Source: an uncultured Acinetobacter sp. | GTDB lineage: Bacteria; Pseudomonadota; Gammaproteobacteria; Pseudomonadales; Moraxellaceae | Direction: 5' to 3' | DNA: 50,667 bases | NCBI RefSeq assembly: GCF_947624825.1 | Contig: NZ_CANQLZ010000016.1 | Location: 1 to 50,667 of the forward strand | In this document: positions 44,402 through 50,667 of the stretch, in pieces | Numbering within the stretch: the stretch's first letter is position 1 | How the letters are laid out: each line of letters begins with the position of its first letter | Position numbers and translations under genes: made by a program | The notes under the pieces: generated by a model | What the model saw: only the letters and a program-made list of their open reading frames with translations | Told to the model about the DNA's origin: nothing | The model's database searches: none

Positions 44402-45265
44402 GCGCGCAGGAGCATGGTGGCGATATAAAAGCGAGGTTTGAATTTGTTGGTAAATTTTATGATCAAGCGCTTTTATACCAGTACTTTGTGTGATCTGACT
44501 TTGAACCAATTTACCTTGGGTATTAAAGTTTAAGCTAAAGCTGATATAGCGAGTTTGCCCATTTAAATCAGCTGCTGTGTATTGAAGCTTAGGGAAATAT
44601 TGCCAAATTTTTGCCGCATCTTCAGGATCAAGATCATCGTGTAACTGAATATGCTGACTTTGTTGTGTATATATAGGGCTGGTTAGCACAATGGGCAGGC
44701 TAATATGTTGAGGTGTGAGTTTTGGGTTAAAACGTGCATTTTGGACTTGCGCCATGATTTTTTCATCCAGATTTTTTAAGCCTGTACTGTCAAGAATTTC
44801 AATGCGCTGAATAAAGCCTTGGTGATCGCGGCTGAGGCGTAAGTTTAGACGTCTATTTTGACCTTGTAGTTCTGTATGGTGATAGCTCAGATTGGGTTGA
44901 ATCAGCCAACTGTTGGCATCTAAAGGAGCTTGATTTAATTTAAGCGCCACAGGTAAGGTGGCATACCACCTTTGCCCTTGCGGTTTAAATCTTGCTTGCA
45001 TAATGTCATGTTGTACTTTTTGATCGAGTTCAATGATACCAGAGCTGTTTAAGACCTCGGTTTTCAAAATGTCACCTGCTGAATTGCCAATGATCTTTAG
45101 GCTAAGGTTGCGATCTTGATGCGCTAACTCAACATTGGTGTATTGAAGTACGGGTGCTTTTTCCCATTGTGGTTGAGCAATTGCAAGGTCTTTGCTTGGT
45201 TGTGCCTGTGCATTGATACAGGCAATGAGCCAGATCAGGCTGACTAAAAATATTTTAATGTTCAT
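44363..45265 (-). CDS. Secreted protein with three tandem TonB C-terminal-like repeats
   Basis: A 300-residue protein with a cleavable-looking signal peptide (about 1-22, ending INAQA|QP). It has three similar modules at about 37-111, 123-198 and 224-300. Each starts LQYT or LSYH and contains a matching core: SSGIIELDQKV, STGLKNLDEKI and STGIKALDHKI, as in the TonB/TolA C-terminal fold. There is no retained N-terminal transmembrane anchor and no proline-rich spacer, so it is unlikely to transmit energy like true TonB. A Fur-box-like site lies 57 bases upstream of the start. Function is unknown, and a periplasmic adaptor role is a guess. Confidence 0.8.
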   Translation of the reverse strand: MNIKIFLVSLIWLIACINAQAQPSKDLAIAQPQWEKAPVLQYTNVELAHQDRNLSLKIIGNSAGDILKTEVLNSSGIIELDQKVQHDIMQARFKPQGQRWYATLPVALKLNQAPLDANSWLIQPNLSYHHTELQGQNRRLNLRLSRDHQGFIQRIEILDSTGLKNLDEKIMAQVQNARFNPKLTPQHISLPIVLTSPIYTQQSQHIQLHDDLDPEDAAKIWQYFPKLQYTAADLNGQTRYISFSLNFNTQGKLVQSQITQSTGIKALDHKIYQQIQTSLLYRHHAPARLNVPFVLELLPQ

Positions 45266-45321
45266 GCTTATTCATTGGATGATTTTTTATATATGTTAAG
45301 GAAAATACATAAAAAATTAAA

Positions 45322-45340
45322 GTAAATAATTCTCATTATT
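45322..45340 (-). promoter_or_regulatory. Fur-box-like site upstream of the TonB-like gene
   Basis: On the minus strand AATAATGAGAATTATTTAC matches 14 of the 19 positions of the Fur consensus GATAATGATAATCATTATC, with the ATAATGA core intact. It is placed 57-75 bases before the start codon at 45265, a position fit for repression. Iron control is inferred. Confidence 0.55.
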
Positions 45341-45413
45341 GTTTTTAGATTCAAATTTTAGGAGTCATGCTTGAATTTATCTGTTGTTTAAAATGTGTTT
45401 GTGTTTATAGGTT

Positions 45414-45441
45414 TTGCCCAATAGCATAGCGGTTTTATATA
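45414..45441 (+). promoter_or_regulatory. Promoter of the 45464 gene
   Basis: TTGCCC (45414-45419) and TATATA (45436-45441) are 16 bases apart, and the strong ribosome site AGAGGGG is ten bases further on. The gap 45266-45463 otherwise holds the Fur-box-like site and nothing that looks coding. Confidence 0.5.
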
Positions 45442-45463
45442 TGTGCGATTTTAAGAGGGGAAA

Positions 45464-46264
45464 ATGGCAGAACAGGAAAATAAAGAAACTATTGTCTTTT
45501 TACCGTGGACAGTTGAACCGCAGCCACAGACTCAAGCGGTGATTTTACAACAGCCGAGCGAAACACATTTACGTTTAGATGCCACAACCGATAAAACAGC
45601 AATTTCTTCTTTTGTGATTGCAACTGTCGTTGCATTGGCTTTAGGTGGATTCGCAACGTGGTTGGCTTATTGGTATGGACGGAAAAGCTTTGATTTAACT
45701 AAACAGTCGTTTGATACGGTGATAGCGCAAATTGAAGCTGCAAAAGATGTTACTTTAAAATCAAATGTGAAACTTTCAGATGTACAAATTGCTTTGAAAA
45801 CGCTCGAAATTAGATCCCAGAGAAGATTGGACTTTATAGAGAAAGCAAGAAATGAGATGAGTTCATTGAGTAGCCTAATTGATCACGAGGTTCTCATGTT
45901 AGTAGAGTTTGGAGTAAATTTTTATAAAACTTATGGTGATCACGCTAAAATTACAGATATGAGATTAGAGTTAGGAGATACTCTATTAGGGGATAATATT
46001 AATCGCATAGATGAAACAAGACTAAAAATAAAATTAGCACTTGATAGATTAATTTTTTTGTTGAGTACTGATGATGAATTGCAAAAAAAATTAGCAGATT
46101 TGTGGTTAGAGTATTTTGAAGAATATGAAAAAATTAAATACAAGATTCTTGATAACGAAGACTTAGGAAACGTAGATAATTTTGTTGAAATTAGTAAACA
46201 ATTAAAGCAACACATTCATAGATTTTTATCTAAAGAATTAGAAAAAGCATTAAAGGGAGAATAA
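45464..46264 (+). CDS. Unrecognised membrane-anchored coiled-coil protein, 266 aa
   Basis: I do not recognise a family. The N-terminal 45 residues are polar and Gln/Pro-rich (FLPWTVEPQPQTQAVILQQP). One transmembrane helix spans about 48-70 (SFVIATVVALALGGFATWLA), then a long charged helical region runs to the end, with coiled-coil-like stretches at about 75-125 and 185-260 (RLKIKLALDRLIFLLS, LEYFEEYEKIKYK). From about 45840 the DNA is clearly more AT-rich and uses codons such as AGA and ATA that are rare in neighbours, which suggests acquisition from elsewhere. Start at 45464 behind AGAGGGG. A GGGAG/CTCCC hairpin spans the stop codon. Confidence 0.78.
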   Translation: MAEQENKETIVFLPWTVEPQPQTQAVILQQPSETHLRLDATTDKTAISSFVIATVVALALGGFATWLAYWYGRKSFDLTKQSFDTVIAQIEAAKDVTLKSNVKLSDVQIALKTLEIRSQRRLDFIEKARNEMSSLSSLIDHEVLMLVEFGVNFYKTYGDHAKITDMRLELGDTLLGDNINRIDETRLKIKLALDRLIFLLSTDDELQKKLADLWLEYFEEYEKIKYKILDNEDLGNVDNFVEISKQLKQHIHRFLSKELEKALKGE

Positions 46265-46272
46265 ATCTCCCT
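46253..46272 (+). terminator. Hairpin over the stop codon of the 45464 gene
   Basis: Stem AAGGGAG/CTCCCTT with an AATAAAT loop. The following sequence (GTATATTATTTAT) has no pure T-tract, so it is a weak terminator at best. Confidence 0.4.
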
Positions 46273-46278
46273 TGTATA

Positions 46279-47286
46279 TTATTTATCTTTAGGTTCAGGT
46301 GGCGTCATCCCAAACTGCATATACGCCATATTGGTGGCAATACGTCCTCGTGCAGTACGCATCACGTAGCCTTGCTGAATCAAATACGGTTCAATCACGT
46401 CTTCTAAAGTGCCGGAATCTTCTGCCATCGCTGCTGCTAAGGCTTCCACACCGGCAGGGCCACCATCAAAACGTTCAAGCAACATACTTAAATAACGGCG
46501 ATCTAAAGTATCTAAACCGGATTTATCTACGTTTAGCATATCAAGCGCACGTTGCGCCATATCTTGATTGACTTCGCCTGTGCCTTTGACTTGGGCATAG
46601 TCACGTACACGACGTAATAAACGGTTGGCAATACGCGGTGTACCACGCGCACGACGGGCAATTTCCATCGCGCCTTCATCGGTCATGGGTACATCCATTA
46701 AGCTTGCCGAGCGTTTTACAATATGGGTTAAATCTTCAACCGAATAAAACTCTAAACGCTGCACAATACCAAAACGGTCACGTAAGGGTGAAGTTAATAA
46801 ACCGGCACGCGTAGTGGCAGCCACCAAAGTAAATGGAGGCAAATCCAGTTTAATAGAACGCGCACCCGGACCTTCACCAATCATAATATCGAGTTGATAA
46901 TCTTCCATCGCAGGATAGAGAATCTCTTCAATCATTGGCGACAGACGATGAATCTCGTCAATAAACAATACATCGCCTTCTTCTAAATTGGTGAGCATGG
47001 CAGCTAAGTCACCGGCACGCTCCAAGACAGGCCCCGAAGTGGATTTTAAACTACCGCCCATCTCACGCGCGATAATATTGGCAAGTGTGGTTTTACCTAA
47101 ACCGGGTGGACCAAAAATTAAAGTGTGATCGAGCGCCTCGGCACGACCACGCGCCGCACCAATAAAAATCTCCATCTGCTCGCGTACCACAGGCTGACCA
47201 ATATAGTCGGCAAGTGAGGTGGGGCGGATGGCACGGTCAAAATGATCTTCGGGCTTTTCAGTGCCACTCATGAAACGTTCTTGCAT
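46279..47286 (-). CDS. ruvB: Holliday junction branch migration helicase RuvB
   Basis: A 335-residue AAA+ motor that drives Holliday junction migration with RuvA. Walker A is [14 protein letters not shown], Walker B is [13 protein letters not shown], the arginine-finger region SPLRDRFG follows, and the winged-helix C-terminus has [21 protein letters not shown] and [16 protein letters not shown]. Length is standard. ATG 47286 ([16 protein letters not shown]) is used, with TTGAGATT upstream. It lies 9 bases after ruvA. ruvC is not adjacent. Confidence 0.98.
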   Translation of the reverse strand: MQERFMSGTEKPEDHFDRAIRPTSLADYIGQPVVREQMEIFIGAARGRAEALDHTLIFGPPGLGKTTLANIIAREMGGSLKSTSGPVLERAGDLAAMLTNLEEGDVLFIDEIHRLSPMIEEILYPAMEDYQLDIMIGEGPGARSIKLDLPPFTLVAATTRAGLLTSPLRDRFGIVQRLEFYSVEDLTHIVKRSASLMDVPMTDEGAMEIARRARGTPRIANRLLRRVRDYAQVKGTGEVNQDMAQRALDMLNVDKSGLDTLDRRYLSMLLERFDGGPAGVEALAAAMAEDSGTLEDVIEPYLIQQGYVMRTARGRIATNMAYMQFGMTPPEPKDK

Positions 47287-47295
47287 AATCTCAAC

Positions 47296-47898
47296 TTATT
47301 TATTCAACGACTTGAGCGCCGCACGGATAATGTCACTGGCTTCGGTGTAATCACCTTTCACCGCGTTAATCAATTTTTGCGCTTCAAGTGGTTTATAACC
47401 TAAAGATTGTAAAGCAGCTTCGGCTTCAGCCACAGCTGAATGCGAATCAAACTGAATTTGCGTGGTGGTGGCATTGATGCTGCTTGGTGCAGCCGCTAAG
47501 GCTTTAAAACGATCACGCAGTTCAATCATTAAACGCTCAGCGGTTTTTTTACCTACTCCGGGCACTTTAACTAAAGTATTGACATCTTCATGTTCTACGG
47601 TATGAATGAGCATTTCCACACTTAAGGTAGATAAAATACCAAGCGCCATTTTAGGCCCAACTCCATTAACTTTGAGTAAGGTGCGGAAAATGGTTTTATC
47701 TTGCTGAGTTAAAAAGCCATACAGTTGTTGCGCATCTTCACGTACCACCAAATGTGTCCATAAAGTGACCTGCTGACCTTTTTGCAGTTGGCAAAAAGTC
47801 GACAGCGAAGTATCGACTTCGTAGCCCACACCATTGACATTAAGCACCACGGTTGGGGCTTCTAAGGCAAAGACTTCACCGATTAAACATCCAATCAT
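47296..47898 (-). CDS. ruvA: Holliday junction DNA-binding protein RuvA
   Basis: A 200-residue tetrameric protein that binds the four-way junction and loads RuvB. Domain I (about 1-62) is an OB-fold beginning MIGCLIGEVFALEAPTVVLN. Domain II has helix-hairpin-helix motifs LLKVNGVGPKMALGIL and LVKVPGVGKKTAERLMIELR. Domain III (about 155-200), EAEAALQSLGYKPLEAQKLI, contacts RuvB. It is the first gene of the ruvAB pair. The start at 47898 has AAAACAAATG without a strong ribosome site. Confidence 0.97.
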   Translation of the reverse strand: MIGCLIGEVFALEAPTVVLNVNGVGYEVDTSLSTFCQLQKGQQVTLWTHLVVREDAQQLYGFLTQQDKTIFRTLLKVNGVGPKMALGILSTLSVEMLIHTVEHEDVNTLVKVPGVGKKTAERLMIELRDRFKALAAAPSSINATTTQIQFDSHSAVAEAEAALQSLGYKPLEAQKLINAVKGDYTEASDIIRAALKSLNK

Positions 47899-47967
47899 TT
47901 GTTTTGATTCACTCTATTTTGACTGCTTTACATAGTAGACAGGCAGCTTAAAAAAGGCAAAGTTTGC

Positions 47968-49308
47968 TTAGATTAAACCAACCTTGTTGCCTTGTAGTTG
48001 CTGTGCCAATTGATAGGCTTGATGATCCGAAAATTTAGAGATGATATCCAACACTTGCATAATATTGCTGTAATGATGATCGCTAAATTGGGCGCCTGCA
48101 CGTTGTAACATGGCCATTAAACGCTGTTCCTTAAAATTTAAGGTTTTATGCGGTGTGGTCAGCGGCACAAAAGCATCTAAAATATTTTGCAAACTTTGAT
48201 GGGCAATAATCTCAAGACCGGCTTTTTGTGGATGTTCAAAAATGTGATCACGGGCTAAGTTTTTTGCCGCTTGAATACCGGGGGCAATATCGGGCGCACA
48301 ATACTGTAACAGTGAACCTTGTAATTGACCCATTAAAATTTGGTCATGACAACGTGCAAAAGCATTGGACACTTCCTCTACCAAGCGTTTCATCACTCGA
48401 CCACGTAAGGCGGCAATTTTTTGCTGCCATGTGCTCAACGGCAGAGCAAGTTCTTGCGGACGAGGATAGTCACCCAATAGATTTAAGAAAATCGGCTCCA
48501 CTTGTTCATAACTGAGCATATTTAAAACAATGCCATCTTCCAAATCAATTAAGGCATAGCAAATATCATCAGCCGCTTCTAATAAATAGGTCAATGGATG
48601 ACGACAATAATGTAAATTTCCTAATTGAATTAAACCCAACTGTTCAGCAATCTGCTGCAAAATGTGTTTTTCAGATTGATAACAACCAAATTTTGCACGT
48701 TGATTGGCAGCAATATCACCTTGTTCTTCAATGGTTTTAGACAACCACGGATATTTTAAATAGGCACCTAAAGTGGCATACGTGAGACGCATCCCACCAT
48801 CATCAGGATGATTGTCAATTTTAGTCAGTAAGCGTAAGCCTTGCGCGTTGCCTTCAAATTGGCGTACATCGGCTTGTTCAGCAGGTGAAAGCGCAGTTAA
48901 AAAATTGCTATGCGTTGCATCGTCAAACCACTCACGAATGGCGTATTCACCGGCATGTCCAAACGGAGGATTACCAATATCATGTGCCAAACAGGCTGCT
49001 TGAATAATGGCACCCACATCGGCGGCACTGACCCAAGGCGGTAATTGGTCTTTGATTTTTTCTGCGGTAAGCATGCCTAATGAACGCCCAATACAGGATA
49101 CTTCAAGCGAGTGAGTTAAACGGGTATGAATCCCATCGTGCTGTGCCATTGGATGCACTTGGGTTTTACGGTTGAGCTGACGAAAACTTTGCGAAAAAAT
49201 AATCCGATCATAATCTTTATGAAATGGGCTACGGGCTTGTTCAGAACTTTGGGTCTTGCTGCCCATGCGTATTGTGGACAGTAACTCTAACCAACGCATT
49301 TGTGTCAT
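47968..49308 (-). CDS. dgt: dGTP triphosphohydrolase (dGTPase-like)
   Basis: A 446-residue HD-domain phosphohydrolase that cleaves dGTP, and often other dNTPs, to nucleoside and triphosphate. The metal-binding HD set is visible: THSLEVSCIGRSLG, CLAHDIGNPPFGHAGEYAI and a later HPLTYLLEAADDICYALIDLED. The N-terminus KTQSSEQARSPFHKDYDRI, then FRQLNRKTQVHPMAQHDGIH, is typical of the type-1/type-2 dGTPase group. Length suits the 440-residue type. Co-directional with ruvAB, 69 bases upstream. Confidence 0.94.
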   Translation of the reverse strand: MTQMRWLELLSTIRMGSKTQSSEQARSPFHKDYDRIIFSQSFRQLNRKTQVHPMAQHDGIHTRLTHSLEVSCIGRSLGMLTAEKIKDQLPPWVSAADVGAIIQAACLAHDIGNPPFGHAGEYAIREWFDDATHSNFLTALSPAEQADVRQFEGNAQGLRLLTKIDNHPDDGGMRLTYATLGAYLKYPWLSKTIEEQGDIAANQRAKFGCYQSEKHILQQIAEQLGLIQLGNLHYCRHPLTYLLEAADDICYALIDLEDGIVLNMLSYEQVEPIFLNLLGDYPRPQELALPLSTWQQKIAALRGRVMKRLVEEVSNAFARCHDQILMGQLQGSLLQYCAPDIAPGIQAAKNLARDHIFEHPQKAGLEIIAHQSLQNILDAFVPLTTPHKTLNFKEQRLMAMLQRAGAQFSDHHYSNIMQVLDIISKFSDHQAYQLAQQLQGNKVGLI

Positions 49309-49465
49309 GCCATCTCGATTTTATTGTGTTACGGTGAATATCATCATGCCAAAAAAACCACAGCCTGCCTAGCGCTGTGCGACATAACTTGTCTTGTGGT
49401 TAAAATTCAAGCTACGAACTTAAAAACTCAGATATGCTAATGACATAACAAGAGCGAGATAATTT

Positions 49466-50487
49466 ATGAAACGCACATTAATTGCTGCTTTATGTGGAGC
49501 TTTGAGTTTAACTGCCTGTAGCCATTTACCTCCGCTAAGCCCAGCTACACCACATCAAACAGCCAATACAGCGCCAAGCATGTGGCAGCATCTTGAACAA
49601 TTTCAAAACATTGCTAAGCAACACGACAATCAACGCAGTGTGGGAAGTTTAGGTGGCCAAGCCAGTGCTGAATATATTTTAAAAATTGCCAAGACCACGC
49701 CTTATAGCGTGCAAATGTTGCCATTTGAAAATCGTGAAAAAACCGTTGGGCAAAATATTATGCTCGAGATCAAAGGTCAAAACCCCAATAAAGCCATTAT
49801 GGTGGGCGCGCATTATGATTCAGTCACAACGGGACCCGGCATCAATGATAATGCCTCAGGGGTTGCGGTACTTTTGGCTGTGCTACAACACTATGCCCAA
49901 CACAACACAACACAGCACCGCCTTATAATATTTATCTAGCCTTTTGGGATTCAGAAGAAGTGGGGATTGCCGGTTCGCAACATTTTGCCAAGCAACTGAC
50001 CGACACACAAATGCAAGCTATTTTGGCCTACATTAATGTGGATATGGTGGGCACCAAAAATCCAACTGCTTTGGTACTAGATGCCGATAAATCTTCAGTC
50101 AATGACTTAGAGCAGCAGCTCAAAGCCAATGGAATGCCACTTAATGATTATGCAGCCATGTTAGATGGGCTGCGTAGTATTCCAAGCCATCAAGGTGATG
50201 CACATTTACAACAGGTGTTAAGCGATTTTTTAAAGCGTAAAAATATTCCAATTCGCGAAGATGTATCTATCTTGGTGGCCAGTGACACGGCAGGTTTTTT
50301 AGGCAAAGTTCCGGTCGCATCCATCATTTTATTTAATGAACAAATCAAAGGTGACGTTTTAGAATTTGCGCCGTGTTATCACCAAGCGTGTGATGATTTA
50401 AGCCATATTGATCCTGCATCTTTACAGTTGGCTTATGAGGCTGTATTAAAACTGATTGAGGCAGCACAAACTGCGCCTTTAAAGTAA
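49466..50487 (+). pseudogene. M28 family metallopeptidase lipoprotein, frameshifted by a 5-base repeat
   Basis: The gene is split between two frames. The first part (49466-49939) has a lipobox LTAC and the Zn-binding VGAHYDSVTTGPGINDNASG. It then runs off frame and stops at TAG 49937. The second part continues from about 49915 with IYLAFWDSEEVGIAGS, NVDMVG and a C-terminal YHQACDDLSHID. At 49899-49913 the unit AACAC is present three times. Removing one unit restores a continuous 339-residue frame (HNTAPPYNIYLAFWDSEE). The peptidase is inactive as read, unless slippage at the repeat switches it back on. Confidence 0.88.
49899..49913 (+). repeat. Three AACAC units causing the M28 frameshift
   Basis: Three perfect, adjacent copies of the 5-base unit AACAC. 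A two-copy version would keep the peptidase frame open, so the third copy is likely a slippage insertion. Confidence 0.85.
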
Positions 50488-50535
50488 AATAGCATCCTAA
50501 GTCGATTTTTTAGACAAGATTGGCAAGGTGATATC

Positions 50536-50586
50536 ACAAAGCCACTGTATTTAGATCAGCTTTTATTTTGTTGGCTTTGTTTTTTA
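50536..50586 (+). terminator. Long-loop terminator after the M28 peptidase gene
   Basis: CAAAGCCA (50537-50544) pairs with TGGCTTTG (50572-50579) across a 27-base loop, followed by T-rich sequence. The loop is long, so stability is modest. Confidence 0.5.
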
Positions 50587-50593
50587 AATAAAT

Positions 50594-50667
50594 AGACCTC
50601 TTGCGAAAGTAAAAAATTGTTTATACTAGTCCCATGAAATATGAAAATTTAACTAGATTTAATGATG
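50594..50667 (+). mobile_element. Left end of an insertion sequence (partial, runs off the window)
   Basis: AGACCTCTTGCGAAAGT at 50594-50610 looks like a terminal inverted repeat of the IS5-family type. The ATG at 50634 then opens MKYENLTRFND, which resembles the beginning of IS5-family transposases known in Acinetobacter. A -10-like TATACT lies at 50622-50627. Only 74 bases are visible, so the family call is from memory of such ends and remains tentative. Confidence 0.5.
50634..50667 (+). CDS. Transposase, N-terminal fragment (cut by window edge)
   Basis: Only eleven residues are visible, MKYENLTRFND, from ATG 50634 to the window end. The sequence and its position just inside a candidate inverted repeat fit an IS5-type transposase. 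No catalytic residues are in view. Confidence 0.45.
   Translation, partial: MKYENLTRFND

Noticed and set aside
44296..44493. 65-residue plus-strand ORF overlapping the TonB-like gene
   Set aside because: It is antisense to a gene with clear domain repeats and has no ribosome site. The decayed frame at 44186-44401 explains the coding-like signal better.

Overview
The window is chromosomal DNA from an AT-rich gammaproteobacterium. The gene order, the protein sequences and the low GC content point to Acinetobacter or a close relative in the Moraxellaceae. This identification rests on recognising protein families, not on a database search. Nearly everything is core housekeeping content, densely packed and separated by many short A/T-flanked terminator hairpins that serve convergent genes.

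Layout. 1-0.3 kb: two tandem tRNA-Asn genes (the first cut by the window edge). 0.4-6.4 kb: sodB, a NIF3/YbgI protein, a membrane-anchored DegS-like protease, a Tim44-domain protein, radA and a small unknown gene. 6.4-9.5 kb: two divergent amino-acid carriers (an AGCS symporter and CycA). 9.5-12.9 kb: lptM-lysA-dapF-xerC. 13-14.7 kb: an unknown gene, an Lrp/AsnC regulator and an 0.8 kb gap that holds a decayed gene and a palindromic operator candidate. 14.7-19.6 kb: etfBA and gyrA (GyrA carries a large insertion in its C-terminal domain). 19.7-24.5 kb: a lipoprotein, serC, an unknown gene, a YaiI/DUF188 protein, an EamA carrier and an atypical PilZ protein. 24.5-31.8 kb: lolC/E-lolD, comEC, an LpxL/HtrB-type acyltransferase, an S49 (SppA-type) peptidase and an alpha/beta hydrolase. 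31.8-35.6 kb: purMN, a PerM-type AI-2E protein and hda. 35.6-39.3 kb: an ECF sigma factor with a putative anti-sigma and a DUF3106 protein, a SpoU methyltransferase, fbp and a 61-residue protein. 39.3-44.2 kb: the complete ybgC-tolQRAB-pal envelope operon. 44.2-46.3 kb: a small accessory pocket with a decayed ORF, a secreted protein made of three TonB C-terminal-like repeats behind a Fur-box-like site, and an unrecognised membrane/coiled-coil protein. 46.3-50.7 kb: ruvAB, dgt, a frameshifted M28 peptidase gene and the first bases of an insertion sequence.

The functional themes are envelope biogenesis (Tol-Pal, Lol, LptM, acyltransferase, DegS, SppA), DNA maintenance (RadA, XerC, GyrA, RuvAB, Hda, Dgt, ComEC) and central metabolism (lysine, serine, purines, ETF, gluconeogenesis). 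I saw no CRISPR array, intact prophage or recognisable defence island. The most unusual items are the triple TonB-like protein with its Fur-box-like site, a pentanucleotide expansion that breaks the M28 peptidase, the GyrA insertion, the PilZ protein with a split motif, and two unannotated decayed genes.
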